Shown: in pieces, positions 7,807 through 15,844 of the stretch
How the letters are laid out: every line of letters starts with the position of its first letter
Numbering within the stretch: the first letter of the stretch is position 1
Assembly (NCBI RefSeq): GCF_002304005.1
Contig: NZ_MRCQ01000004.1
Span: 1 to 64,000 of the forward strand
Reading direction: 5' to 3'
DNA length: 64,000 nt
Source: Flavobacterium sp. ACN6
Lineage (GTDB): Bacteria; Bacteroidota; Bacteroidia; Flavobacteriales; Flavobacteriaceae
Notes under the pieces: generated by a model
What the model was told of the DNA's origin: nothing
Database searches by the model: none
Seen by the model: only the letters and a program-made list of their open reading frames with translations
Position numbers and translations under genes: made by a program

Positions 7807-8472
7807 ATGAAACAGCAATGTGTAATTTTTGATATGGATGGCGTGATTTGTCACACTAATCCGCATCATGTGAAGGCTTTTGAGGCGTTTTTCGATAAAT
7901 ATGAAATTCCGTATACAAATGAAGAATTTGAAGAACATATGTACGGAAAACATAACAGTTATATCATGACGCATTTCTTCAAACGCCCAATTGAGGGAGA
8001 AGAATTGCTAAAACTCGAAGACGAAAAAGAAGGAATGTTTCGTGAGGTTTATAAAGATAAGGTTGAAACGATTCCGCATTATTTGGATTTTTTAAGCGAA
8101 TTGAAATCACGCGGATTTAAAACGGCTGTTGCTACATCGGCGCCGCGTGCGAATCTGGATTTGATTGCTAATGTTTTAAAACTTGATGAAAAAATGGATT
8201 CGATGATGTCCAGCGAAGACGTCACACTTCATAAACCAAATCCAGAAGTATATTTAAAATCGGCAGAAAGAGTTGGAGTTTCTCCGTCTGATTGTGTGGT
8301 TTTCGAAGACTCTTTTTCGGGCATTACAGCGGGTTTAAATGCTGGAATGAAAGTCGTTGGCGTTTTGAGCACGCATACAAAAGAACAGCTTCCGCCATGT
8401 GATTTTTATATTAATGATTATAGTGAAGTGAATGTGGATAAGATAATTGATTTATTAAATTCCAATAAATAA
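7807..8472 (+). CDS. HAD-superfamily phosphatase/phosphomutase-like hydrolase
   Basis: This 221-residue protein has all four HAD motifs: FDMDGVICHTN (Asp9 nucleophile, Asp11), ATSAP (Thr110/Ser111), HKPNPEVY with Lys143, and FEDSFSG (Glu167-Asp168). The helical cap between residues 18 and 85 places it in the beta-phosphoglucomutase/phosphoglycolate phosphatase-like subfamily I. The substrate cannot be predicted from sequence. It is a single gene with repeats on both sides, ending before a strong hairpin terminator. Confidence 0.85.
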   Translation: MKQQCVIFDMDGVICHTNPHHVKAFEAFFDKYEIPYTNEEFEEHMYGKHNSYIMTHFFKRPIEGEELLKLEDEKEGMFREVYKDKVETIPHYLDFLSELKSRGFKTAVATSAPRANLDLIANVLKLDEKMDSMMSSEDVTLHKPNPEVYLKSAERVGVSPSDCVVFEDSFSGITAGLNAGMKVVGVLSTHTKEQLPPCDFYINDYSEVNVDKIIDLLNSNK

Positions 8473-8497
8473 ATCCCAAATTCCAAATTACGAGAGG

Positions 8498-8535
8498 CCT
8501 TTGTCAAAGTTTTAAACTTTGACAAAGGTTTTTTT
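8498..8535 (+). terminator. Hairpin terminator after the HAD gene
   Basis: CCTTTGTCAAAGTTT and its perfect complement (8498-8528) form a 15-bp stem around one base, followed by a T-run. The same TTTGTCAAAG palindrome occurs at 13792-13820 and 52292-52324, so it is also a dispersed repeat family. Confidence 0.75.
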
Positions 8536-8557
8536 ACGTAATTAATTAGCCATAATC

Positions 8558-8657
8558 TTGTCATTTCGACGAAGGAGAAATCTCCACAAGTAACTCCGCA
8601 ACGAAAAGCCAATCTTTGTAGAGCTTCTCGCGGAGATTCCTCGTTCCTTGGAATGAC
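8558..8657. repeat. Imperfect hairpin repeat (TCATTTCGACGAAGGAGAAA type)
   Basis: The left arm TTGTCATTTCGACGAAGGAG and the right arm ending CCTTGGAATGACAAA are imperfect inverted copies around a loop of unrelated sequence. It is a member of the same broad family as 7600-7699. Confidence 0.6.
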
Positions 8658-8681
8658 AAATTAGATAAATTTTAAAACCGC

Positions 8682-9473
8682 TTAATAATTCTCATCCAAA
8701 AAAGCAATCCAGCCTTTTTCAAATTCTTCAGTTGTAATGTTCAGTGTTTTTTCAATATTACCAAATGAAGCAATCAATTTTGGCAGCACATCTTTTCCCC
8801 ATTTTTGGGTTAGATATTCGATTATAGTATAGCCAATATTATAAATCTGATTACTTTGATTTAAATCTTCTAAAGTTAGATTTTTACTTTTGGCATATTT
8901 TACGCTTATCGTATTTACTTCTCCCGCTTCAAAAATACTGATCGATTCCCAGAGCCAGCGCGGATATTCTGCTGCAAATTTTTTATCAAATTCCTTTTCA
9001 AAAGTAAGGCGGTCTTGGGTAATAAGTGTTTCTTTTGCTTTGTCTATTAATATGTTCAATTGAACACAGTGCGTAAATTCATGGAGGGCAGTTTTTAGCG
9101 GATCGTCTGGAAAAACAGAATTGAACCAGTTTGACCACACAAAATGAAATTCGTTTGGTCCACGGCTTGTACCGCTTACATTTTCTTTTAAGCCTGTAGC
9201 CGAATTAAATTTGTATTGAGAACCGTAAACAAAAACCTTTATCAAGTCGTGTTTTACATCTTTAAGATCTTCCCTTATTTTAGAATAATTGTTTTCTAAA
9301 TGTTTGCTGACTTTTTCGGCCTCGCTTTTATAAATGCCGCTGTAGGAAATAACAAAATGTTTTGATTGAATGGTTTTAGCTTCTTGCTCAACAGTAAAGG
9401 TTCTGACTTTTCTAATAAAGAAGAAAATGACAATAATTCCTAAAAGGATAACTAATAATCTGTAATTTTTCAT
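8682..9473 (-). CDS. Membrane-anchored zinc metallopeptidase-like protein (HEFTH)
   Basis: This 263-residue protein has an N-terminal hydrophobic anchor (about 5-20) followed by a probably extracytoplasmic domain. HEFTH at residues 131-135 gives the HExxH zinc site, and ESISIFEAGE (around 176-185) supplies the downstream Glu expected in gluzincins of the peptidase MA type. It ends in a helical TPR-like tail (NIGYTIIEYLTQKWGKDVLPKLI). The target is unknown. It is a single gene, transcribed leftward. Confidence 0.7.
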   Translation of the reverse strand: MKNYRLLVILLGIIVIFFFIRKVRTFTVEQEAKTIQSKHFVISYSGIYKSEAEKVSKHLENNYSKIREDLKDVKHDLIKVFVYGSQYKFNSATGLKENVSGTSRGPNEFHFVWSNWFNSVFPDDPLKTALHEFTHCVQLNILIDKAKETLITQDRLTFEKEFDKKFAAEYPRWLWESISIFEAGEVNTISVKYAKSKNLTLEDLNQSNQIYNIGYTIIEYLTQKWGKDVLPKLIASFGNIEKTLNITTEEFEKGWIAFLDENY

Positions 9474-9594
9474 GTGTTCTAAATGGTTTAGAGATTTAAA
9501 AACAAAATAAAATGTGCAGATTTAGGTTTTTGGTATTTTAAAAATAAGAATATTTAGAGATTAAAGTATAAAATAATTAAAGAAATTTCTTAGT

Positions 9595-9717
9595 CGCCAA
9601 TCTTTGTCGATATACAAGTGTGATTTCTCCTTAGGTCGAAATGACAAACTACACTGATTTACTTCATTAAATAATAAAACTAAATGAATTGCCTCCTGCT
9701 TTAGCTGGAGGTTTTTT
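9595..9717. repeat. Intergenic repeat remnant and small hairpin
   Basis: A diverged GTGATTTCTCCTTAGGTCGAAATGAC element is followed by a short hairpin CCTCCtGCT/AGCtGGAGG with a T-run (9691-9717). Both neighbouring genes run leftward, so the T-run does not serve either of them. No gene is seen here. Confidence 0.4.
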
Positions 9718-9749
9718 GTATTGGAAAGTAAAAGGCTTTAGCCGAATTA

Positions 9750-9980
9750 TTATTTCAAAGGAAAATCCAGCAATTCTTTAGGTTCAATATCTAAAGCATT
9801 GGCGATTTTTATAAGAGTTTTTATAGTCGTATTTATTTCAGCTCTTTCTATTCTGCCTATTTGATTTTGTGTTATACCACAATCATCGGCTAAATCTTGT
9901 TGGGATAAACCTTTCTTTTCACGTATTTGTCTAACGTGAATGCCAAGATTAACAATAAAAGTCTCTTCTGAAATATCCAT
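9750..9980 (-). CDS. XRE-family HTH regulator
   Basis: This 76-residue protein consists almost only of a Cro/CI-type helix-turn-helix (about 13-70): IREKKGLSQQDLADDCGITQNQIGRIERAEINTTIKTL. It is probably a dimeric repressor. A perfect palindrome sits between it and the divergent small gene at 10067, the usual layout of an autoregulated pair. It may also be the antitoxin-like half of an unrecognised two-gene module. Confidence 0.88.
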   Translation of the reverse strand: MDISEETFIVNLGIHVRQIREKKGLSQQDLADDCGITQNQIGRIERAEINTTIKTLIKIANALDIEPKELLDFPLK

Positions 9981-10008
9981 ATTTCAAAAGTGGAAAGATT
10001 TATTTTTT

Positions 10009-10034
10009 AATTACACCCATTTGTGGGTGTAATT
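10009..10034. promoter_or_regulatory. Operator palindrome between divergent genes
   Basis: AATTACACCCA and TGGGTGTAATT are perfect 11-base arms around TTTG. The site lies 29 bases from the XRE start, and its right arm ends three bases before a TATATTTG -7 box (10038-10045) for the divergent gene. It is the best candidate binding site for the XRE protein. Confidence 0.65.
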
Positions 10035-10066
10035 TATTATATTTGACTCGAATAAAAAATAAGACA

Positions 10067-10300
10067 ATGGCTACAAATGATCTTTCGAAAGAAACAGAAA
10101 AAAGACTCTTAGATTTTTTTAATGATGTAATTGATGCCAAAGATTTGGCAAAAGCCATAAGACAATTAACTTATGTAATTGCTTTAAGCTTGGTTATGGA
10201 GGAAGAAACGGTATATACACAAAAAGAAAACCTCAAAAAAGGGTTTTATTGGCTGAATGAATTAGCCGAAATTTTGCATCCGTATTTGGAAGTGGAATAA
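10067..10300 (+). CDS. Small helical protein of unknown function
   Basis: The 77-residue protein from the ATG at 10067 begins MATNDLSKETEKRLLDFF. An in-frame TTG at 10043 overlaps the -7 box and is unlikely as a start. The protein looks all-helical (RLLDFFNDVIDAKDLAKAIRQL, then YWLNELAEILHPYLEVE), with no signal peptide or membrane segment. I do not recognise the family. Divergence from an XRE gene across a shared palindrome suggests it is repressed by that protein. Confidence 0.7.
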   Translation: MATNDLSKETEKRLLDFFNDVIDAKDLAKAIRQLTYVIALSLVMEEETVYTQKENLKKGFYWLNELAEILHPYLEVE

Positions 10301-10327
10301 GAAAGAGAATTATTTTTTAAGACTTTC

Positions 10328-10455
10328 ATTTCGACGAAAGGAGAAACTAAAACAGCAAATCGACAAAAAATTCCAGAGTGATTTCCGCAATTTTTTTCAT
10401 GTGTACAACCCGTTGGTTATGCTGGAATCTCCTTTCGTCAAGGTGATAAGCGATA
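10328..10455. repeat. Hairpin repeat (CATTTCGACGAAAGGAGAAA type)
   Basis: The left arm TTTCATTTCGACGAAAGGAG is partly complementary to GGAATCTCCTTTCGTCAAGG. It belongs to the same family as 8558-8657. No gene is visible between the small protein and tRNA-Leu. Confidence 0.55.
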
Positions 10456-10480
10456 CAAACTACATAGATTTTCCATTTCA

Positions 10481-10564
10481 AAACATAGCCAATGGTTTCA
10501 ACCATTGGACGCATTCATTGTCGACAATCTATGATTCCCGAGATTGAAACCTCGGGCTATGTTT
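10481..10564. repeat. Compound hairpin element
   Basis: Outer arms AAACATAGCC and GGCTATGTTT enclose two further hairpins, CCAATGG/CCATTGG and CCCGAG/CTCGGG, giving a cruciform-like multi-stem structure. It looks like a self-contained repeat element and lies between the small gene and tRNA-Leu. Confidence 0.65.
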
Positions 10565-10659
10565 ATAATAGAATGCTTCAAAAATAAAATTATGAAAGAA
10601 AGATTTGTGTTATAACAATTGCTTATCAACAAAAAAAAATCAAAATACACCAAAAACAA

Positions 10660-10690
10660 AAAAGCTTCTGATTTCTCAGAAGCTTTTTTT
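10660..10690 (-). terminator. Terminator of tRNA-Leu
   Basis: The 12-bp hairpin AAAAGCTTCTGA/TCAGAAGCTTTT lies just beyond the tRNA 3' end. On the minus strand it is followed by a T-rich run. Confidence 0.8.
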
Positions 10691-10693
10691 CAG

Positions 10694-10775
10694 TGCGGAT
10701 AATAGGACTCGAACCTACACGCCTTGCGGCACCAGATCCTAAGTCTGGCATGTCTACCAATTTCACCATATCCGC
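10694..10775 (-). tRNA. tRNA-Leu (TAG)
   Basis: Read on the minus strand, the acceptor GCGGATA pairs with TATCCGC, the discriminator is A and CCA is not encoded. The anticodon stem CCAGA/TCTGG encloses CTTAGGA, giving TAG. A long variable arm (GTGCCGCAAGGCGT region) and T loop TTCGAGT are present, as expected for a class II tRNA. Confidence 0.95.
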
Positions 10776-10788
10776 GTAATTGTGGGTG

Positions 10789-10817
10789 CAAAGATAAGCA
10801 TACTTTCGAATATTCAA
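10789..10817 (-). promoter_or_regulatory. Promoter of tRNA-Leu
   Basis: On the minus strand TTG (10815-10817) and TATCTTTG (10789-10796) are 18 bases apart, a good match to the Bacteroidota consensus and correctly placed before the tRNA. Confidence 0.75.
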
Positions 10818-10884
10818 AGAAAAATTTAAAAAAAATTATTAATTCTCTTTTTTGTATTTTTGGGTTTCTATAAAAATAATTTAA

Positions 10885-12273
10885 ATGGAAAATATTAAGT
10901 CCTACGTTCAACAACATAAAGATCGGTTTATCAACGAATTGATCGAATTATTAAAGATTCCGTCGGTAAGTGCCGACACTGCATATTCACAAGATGTTAT
11001 TGATACAGCAGAGGCTGTAAAAGAAAGTTTATCGAAAGCAGGCTGCGATTTAGTCGAAGTTTGCGATACTCCGGGTTATCCAATTATTTATGGAGAAAAA
11101 ATAATCGACCCAAATCTTCCAACGGTTTTAGTGTACGGACACTATGATGTGCAGCCGCCAGATCCGTTAGAATTATGGACTTCACCACCGTTTGAACCGG
11201 TTATTAAAAAAACAGATATTCACCCAGAAGGAGCAATTTTCGCCCGTGGAGCTTGTGACGATAAAGGTCAGATGTACATGCACGTAAAAGCGCTTGAATA
11301 TATGGTGCAAAACAACAATTTGCCTTGTAACGTAAAATTCATGATCGAAGGTGAAGAGGAAGTTGGTTCTGCAAGTTTGGCTTGGTTTGTACAACGCAAT
11401 CAGGAAAAACTGAAAAATGACGTAATCTTGATTTCGGATACTGGAATGATTTCAAACCAACAACCATCAATCACGACAGGTTTAAGAGGTTTGAGTTATG
11501 TTGAAGTAGAAGTTACGGGTCCAAACCGCGATTTGCATTCTGGTTTATACGGAGGTGCTGTGGCGAACCCAATTAATATTTTGGCAAAAATGATCGCTTC
11601 TCTTCACGACGAAAACAATCATATTACGATTCCAGGATTCTACGATAAGGTTGAGGAATTATCTGCAGAAGAAAGAGCGGAAATGGCAAAAGCGCCTTTT
11701 AGTTTAGAAAAATATAAAAATGCTTTAAACATCGCCGATGTTTATGGTGAAAAAGGATATGTTACCAATGAGCGCAATTCAATTCGTCCGACATTAGACG
11801 TGAACGGAATTTGGGGCGGTTATCAGGGTGAAGGTGCTAAAACTGTTATTGCGAGTAAAGCTTTTGCTAAAATCTCGATGCGTTTGGTTCCAAACCAAGA
11901 ATGGGAAGAGATTACAGAGCTTTTTACAAAACATTTTACGAGTATTGCTCCAGCTGGAGTTACGGTAAAAGTAACGCCACACCACGGTGGTCAAGGTTAC
12001 GTAACACCAATTGACAGCATTGGATATCAGGCAGCAAATAAAGCATATACAGAAACGTTTGGAGTTGCTGCAATTCCAGTTCGTTCTGGTGGAAGTATTC
12101 CAATTGTGGCTTTGTTTGAAAAAGAATTAAAAAGCAAAACGATCTTAATGGGATTTGGCTTAGATTCTGATGCTATTCACTCGCCAAACGAACATTTCGG
12201 AATCTTTAATTACTTGAAAGGAATTGAGACTATTCCGTTGTTTTACAAGTATTTTGTGGAATTAAGTAAATAA
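10885..12273 (+). CDS. M20-family dipeptidase/carboxypeptidase
   Basis: This 462-residue cytosolic dizinc peptidase has the full M20 ligand set: GHYDVQP (His86, Asp88), RGACDDKGQ (Asp125), EGEEEVGS (catalytic Glu near 157-158) and a C-terminal HSPNE. The central lid domain (about 205-370) has DLHSGLYGG, typical of CNDP/PepV-like dipeptidases. A -7-like TATTTTTG lies at 10855-10862, 22 bases before the ATG; I see no clear -33 box. It is a single gene, divergent from tRNA-Leu. Confidence 0.92.
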   Translation: MENIKSYVQQHKDRFINELIELLKIPSVSADTAYSQDVIDTAEAVKESLSKAGCDLVEVCDTPGYPIIYGEKIIDPNLPTVLVYGHYDVQPPDPLELWTSPPFEPVIKKTDIHPEGAIFARGACDDKGQMYMHVKALEYMVQNNNLPCNVKFMIEGEEEVGSASLAWFVQRNQEKLKNDVILISDTGMISNQQPSITTGLRGLSYVEVEVTGPNRDLHSGLYGGAVANPINILAKMIASLHDENNHITIPGFYDKVEELSAEERAEMAKAPFSLEKYKNALNIADVYGEKGYVTNERNSIRPTLDVNGIWGGYQGEGAKTVIASKAFAKISMRLVPNQEWEEITELFTKHFTSIAPAGVTVKVTPHHGGQGYVTPIDSIGYQAANKAYTETFGVAAIPVRSGGSIPIVALFEKELKSKTILMGFGLDSDAIHSPNEHFGIFNYLKGIETIPLFYKYFVELSK

Positions 12274-12282
12274 GGGTTTTGC

Positions 12283-12432
12283 CACAAAGGCGCTGAGATT
12301 TACGCAAAGGACGGTAAGATTTTATTTAGCAAGATTTATAAAAGTTCGCAAAGCTATATTTACAGCTTTGCGAACTTTGCGTTTAGATTAATAGCCTTAA
12401 AAAATACCTTGCGTTCTTTGCGGTTAACTTTT
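12283..12432. repeat. GCAAAG-type inverted repeat
   Basis: AAAGTTCGCAAAGCT and AGCTTTGCGAACTTTGCG form an inverted pair inside a longer pair starting TTTACGCAAAGGACGG and ending CCTTGCGTTCTTTGCGG. It is a dispersed family also seen near 1420, 35240 and 53040. Confidence 0.6.
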
Positions 12433-12440
12433 TATAAATA

Positions 12441-12473
12441 AAATCCGTTCAGAAATGAGCGGATTTTTTTTTT
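12441..12473 (+). terminator. Hairpin terminator
   Basis: AAATCCG and CGGATTT, with an extra TC/GA pair inside, form a stem followed by a run of T. It is positioned to end M20 gene transcription. Confidence 0.65.
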
Positions 12474-12610
12474 GCATGTTCTCAAATTTAAATTTCAACA
12501 TTAAAAAAATTAATTTAGGCTTTGTATTTTGTTAGGTAAATTAACTTATTTTTGGTTTTTTTATTATCAAATATCTTATTGATTTGAAAATAATTCTGTT
12601 TTTTGAAATT

Positions 12611-12643
12611 TTCTAATGTTGTTTTAATGTTGCTTTAATGTTG
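12611..12643. repeat. Three 11-bp direct repeats before a start codon
   Basis: Three consecutive 11-base units (TTCTAATGTTG, TTTTAATGTTG, CTTTAATGTTG) end four bases before the ATG at 12648. One unit per helical turn could place a protein on one DNA face, or the copy number could vary by slippage. Confidence 0.7.
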
Positions 12644-12647
12644 AGAA

Positions 12648-13754
12648 ATGAGATTAATTAAAAAGAAGGTTAGATTTGCACCAATTGGTTACACAAAATA
12701 TCTTAAAGGACTTAAAAAGACCCATACGATGTTTCGTCAGGGGAAAATATTAGAAAGTTTGGCTGTAAAATCTTGGGAGATTGCACCAGGAAATACCACC
12801 ATTTCATCAAAAGCTTATTTTTTAGAAGGTCAGCTTGAACGCATTACCGGCACAGCTTACACAGATAATCCGTATGCTGTAATGCATGGCGGAGTTACTA
12901 CACATCACGCACCAACCCGAGCCTATCAGCTCAAGGATATATGGATGGTTAATGGATCGATTTACAAAGGACTGCATCGTTTTTTATTACACCACAACAC
13001 TAAGCTTAGTCCAAAAATGAATTATTTCCCGCCCGCTATAATTGATACAGAAATAAAGGATGCAGCTATTTACAGCTCATATGATGGCAATGAATTTTTC
13101 GGACTTTGGTTAACAGATGATTGTACAAACTATAAATTTGCAGCATCTGAAGGATTTCCCATAACAACGAATATTTTTACAAGTCCGCATATGTTTGAGT
13201 ATGAGGAATTGTTAGGAATGAATCCCTATAGAACTAATGCCGCGTATTTGCAAAATGCTCTATTTTTTGACGACGATTGGGGTAATAACAATAAAAAGCA
13301 ACAGTTATTTAATGAAAATAAAGACATTCTACTGTCAAAGTTTTCCAAAAATTCACATCCGGGTGTTTTTATATTACGTCGTAATTCGGGAAAAACCCGA
13401 ATAATGCTAAACGAAATTGAAATTGCCGAGCAGCTGCGTGATAAATACGGTTTTAAAATTGTAGACGTTACCCAGCAAAGTGTCAATGAGATTCTTTCTG
13501 CCTGTGCAGGTGCCAGAATGGTTGTCGGGATCGAAGGCAGTCATCTTATGCACGGTCTCACGGTGCTTGAACCCGGCGCCGCAGTTTTAACATTACAACC
13601 TCCAAATCGCTTTTGCGGTGTTCTAAAAATAACCACCGATATGCAAAGCTTGAAATATGGCTTTGTAGTAGGAATTCAAAAAGAAGAAAATTTCTATATT
13701 AATTTAGAAGAAGTAGAGAGAACGATTGCTTTTTTAGAGGTTCTGAGTTGCTAA
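12648..13754 (+). CDS. Glycosyltransferase family 61-like protein
   Basis: This 368-residue protein lacks a clear signal peptide or membrane segment. The C-terminal half carries FILRRNSGKTRIM (about 241-253) and GIEGSHLMHGLTVLEPGAAV (294-313), which resemble the RR..R and G.hGA.L.n..fl.PG motifs of DUF563/GT61 glycosyltransferases. It would transfer a sugar from a nucleotide donor; acceptor unknown. It stands alone between intergenic repeats, not in a recognisable polysaccharide cluster. Confidence 0.65.
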   Translation: MRLIKKKVRFAPIGYTKYLKGLKKTHTMFRQGKILESLAVKSWEIAPGNTTISSKAYFLEGQLERITGTAYTDNPYAVMHGGVTTHHAPTRAYQLKDIWMVNGSIYKGLHRFLLHHNTKLSPKMNYFPPAIIDTEIKDAAIYSSYDGNEFFGLWLTDDCTNYKFAASEGFPITTNIFTSPHMFEYEELLGMNPYRTNAAYLQNALFFDDDWGNNNKKQQLFNENKDILLSKFSKNSHPGVFILRRNSGKTRIMLNEIEIAEQLRDKYGFKIVDVTQQSVNEILSACAGARMVVGIEGSHLMHGLTVLEPGAAVLTLQPPNRFCGVLKITTDMQSLKYGFVVGIQKEENFYINLEEVERTIAFLEVLSC

Positions 13755-13791
13755 GATTCTAAGATACTAAGTTTTTTTCTTTCTCTTTTCT

Positions 13792-13820
13792 CTTTGTCAA
13801 AGTTTAAAACTTTGACAAAG
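13792..13820. repeat. TTTGTCAAAG palindromic repeat
   Basis: CTTTGTCAAAGTTT and its complement form a 14-bp stem around one base. It belongs to the same family as 8498-8528 and 52292-52324. Next to it, three copies of TTTGTTCC follow at about 13862-13885. Confidence 0.65.
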
Positions 13821-13950
13821 ATTCATAGTTCCCAAAATCAGGCCCTCTTAGCCTCTTCACCTTTGTTCCTTTGTTCCTTTGTTCCTCTGCACCTCAAAAA
13901 AAAACTTAGAACCTTAGTCCCTCAAAATCTTAGCATCTTAAAAAAAATAT

Positions 13951-13980
13951 TTGCATTTTAAAAAATTAATTCTACATTTG
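13951..13980 (+). promoter_or_regulatory. Promoter of the lipoprotein/DUF6624/BlaI group
   Basis: TTG (13951-13953) and TACATTTG (13973-13980) are 19 bases apart, matching the Bacteroidota consensus. The expected start site leaves a leader of about 30 bases to the ATG at 14015. Confidence 0.65.
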
Positions 13981-14014
13981 TAGAGCAGTGTCTATAATTG
14001 TAGAATTTAATGAT

Positions 14015-14437
14015 ATGAAAAAACTCTTTTTAATATTGTTTTTTGGCGTGATTCTTTTTGGATGTAAAAGTCCAGCGATCAATCAAAAGATTGATAAGAA
14101 AAAAGAAGGTGTTTGGATTGATGATTATACGCAGGATAATATCAGATACAAATCGTATGAATATTACAAACACGATCAGCCCGTAAAAAAGTGGAAATCT
14201 TATATCGACGGAAAAATTTATAAAACAGAAAAATATAAAAACGGAATCTGCATTGTAAAAAGCTATTACGAAAACGGAAAATTAGAATCCAAAGGAAAAA
14301 CCAAACTAGAGGTTAATAAAATAGAAACACATTGGTTTTATTTCGGAGAATGGAAATTCTATTCAGATAAAGGGAAATTAGTCGCAATCAAAAACTATAC
14401 AAACGGAGAATTAATCTCGGAACAAAAAATAAAATAA
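14015..14437 (+). CDS. Lipoprotein with MORN/YwqK-like repeats
   Basis: This is a 140-residue protein when started at the ATG at 14015, which gives a proper lipoprotein signal (MKKLFLILFF...LFGC, lipobox Cys about residue 17). A GTG nine codons upstream would spoil the signal. The body has repeated short motifs (YYKHDQPVKKWKSYIDGKI, YYENGKLESKG, FYSDKGKLVAIKNYTNGEL) like antitoxin YwqK-family or MORN-type repeats. The function is unknown. A consensus promoter lies just before it, and the TPR gene follows after 23 bases. Confidence 0.75.
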   Translation: MKKLFLILFFGVILFGCKSPAINQKIDKKKEGVWIDDYTQDNIRYKSYEYYKHDQPVKKWKSYIDGKIYKTEKYKNGICIVKSYYENGKLESKGKTKLEVNKIETHWFYFGEWKFYSDKGKLVAIKNYTNGELISEQKIK

Positions 14438-14460
14438 AATAAACCATTAAGTCTAAATCT

Positions 14461-15435
14461 ATGAAAAAAATAGTTGCTTTCTTTTTTATTACCATGAATA
14501 TTGGATTGATGCAGTGTCAAACCTATAAAGAATTTGTTGCAAAAGGCGATGATTCCTATAATGCTAAAGATTATAAGGGATCTGTTGAATTTTATGAAAA
14601 AGCTTTTAAAATGGAGCATACATCATCATCGGATTTGTACAATGGTGCGTGCGCCGCAGCTTTAAACAATGATGATAAAAAAGCTTTTAAATGGCTGGAC
14701 TTAGCAATTGATAATGGATATGAAAACATTGCCCATATAAAAATTGATACTGATTTAGAATCGCTGCATAATAAAAAGGAGTGGACAAAGACAATCGAAA
14801 AATTGCAGAAGAAAATGGATATTATGAGCGCTAATTATGATAAACCATTGCAGAAAGAACTTTTGGATATTTATACAGAGGATCAGGGTATTCGTGGAGC
14901 GTTTATGAAAATTTATAAAGAACCTAATGCTGATAAAAAGAAAATTGACAGTATTGGAAAAATAATGCAGTACAAAGACAGTCTTAATCTCGTTAAAGTA
15001 ATGAAGATTTTAGATGAAAAAGGCTGGGTGGGAAAAAATGTTGTTGGGTCGCAGGCCAATCAAACTTTGTTTTTGGTTATTCAGCATGCTGATTTAAAAT
15101 ACCAGCAAAAGTATTTACCAATGATGAGAGAAGCAGTTAAAAAAGGGAATGCAAGTCCAAGTAATTTGGCGTATTTGGAAGATAGAATAGCTTTAAGAGA
15201 AGGTAAAAAACAAATTTACGGAAGTCAGGTTTCCAATCATCCGATTACTAAAAAACCGTTTGTTTCGCCGCTTGAAGATCCAGATAATGTTGATAAAAGA
15301 AGAGCGTCAGTTGGGTTGGGAACATTGTCTGATTATCTTAAAAATTTTAATGCAGCTTGGGATGTGGAAGCCTATAAAAAAGAACTTCCCGAATTTGAGA
15401 AACTTCTTAAGGAGAAAAAACAAAAGACGAATTAA
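14461..15435 (+). CDS. Exported TPR/DUF6624 protein
   Basis: This 324-residue protein has a signal peptide (about 1-19) and then TPR-like helices (YKEFVAKGDDSYNAKDYKGSVEFYEKAF, DLYNGACAAALNNDDKKAF). The C-terminal half has the DUF6624 pattern: ELLDIYTEDQGIRG, a conserved QHADLKYQQKYLPMM and YLEDRIALREGKKQIYGSQ. The family is common in Bacteroidota; its role is not known. It lies between the YwqK-like lipoprotein and the BlaI gene, all in the same direction, possibly co-transcribed. Confidence 0.78.
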   Translation: MKKIVAFFFITMNIGLMQCQTYKEFVAKGDDSYNAKDYKGSVEFYEKAFKMEHTSSSDLYNGACAAALNNDDKKAFKWLDLAIDNGYENIAHIKIDTDLESLHNKKEWTKTIEKLQKKMDIMSANYDKPLQKELLDIYTEDQGIRGAFMKIYKEPNADKKKIDSIGKIMQYKDSLNLVKVMKILDEKGWVGKNVVGSQANQTLFLVIQHADLKYQQKYLPMMREAVKKGNASPSNLAYLEDRIALREGKKQIYGSQVSNHPITKKPFVSPLEDPDNVDKRRASVGLGTLSDYLKNFNAAWDVEAYKKELPEFEKLLKEKKQKTN

Positions 15436-15472
15436 ACATTAGAATCTTAGCAACTTAGTAACTTATAAAAAA

Positions 15473-15844
15473 ATGCAATTAACAAACGCAGAAGAACAAT
15501 TAATGGAGCATTTATGGAAGCTTGAAAAAGCTTTTATGAAAGATTTACTCGAAGCTTATCCAGAACCAAAACCGGCAACAACGACGGTCGCAACTTTACT
15601 AAAGCGAATGATTGATAAGAAATTTGTAGCATATAACGAATTCGGGAATTCACGCGAATATTATCCGCTGGTTAAAAAAACAACTTATTTTTCTAAACAC
15701 GTAAACGGATTAATCAGTAATTTTTTTAATAATTCGGCATCGCAGTTTGCTTCGTTTTTTACAACCGAAACTAATTTGTCGGCATCGGAACTGGAAGATC
15801 TTAAAAAAATAATCGATTCAGAAATTCAAAAAAAGAAAAAATGA
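15473..15844 (+). CDS. BlaI/MecI/CopY-family repressor
   Basis: This 123-residue protein has a winged-helix DNA-binding domain in its first 75 residues (LTNAEEQLMEHLWKLEKAFMKDL, TTVATLLKRMIDKKFV) and a helical dimerisation tail (FSKHVNGLISNFFNNS, SASELEDLKKIIDSEI). It is the classic partner of a BlaR1-type M56 peptidase, which follows with an ATGA overlap, so the pair is translationally coupled. In this system the sensor is known to inactivate the repressor by proteolysis. Confidence 0.9.
   Translation: MQLTNAEEQLMEHLWKLEKAFMKDLLEAYPEPKPATTTVATLLKRMIDKKFVAYNEFGNSREYYPLVKKTTYFSKHVNGLISNFFNNSASQFASFFTTETNLSASELEDLKKIIDSEIQKKKK

Noticed and set aside
10043..10066. Upstream TTG start for the small protein
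   Set aside because: It would begin within the -7 box TATATTTG; the ATG at 10067 leaves room for a transcript start.
13988..14014. GTG start nine codons before the YwqK-like lipoprotein
   Set aside because: The extra residues would precede and disrupt a perfect lipoprotein signal that begins at the ATG at 14015.
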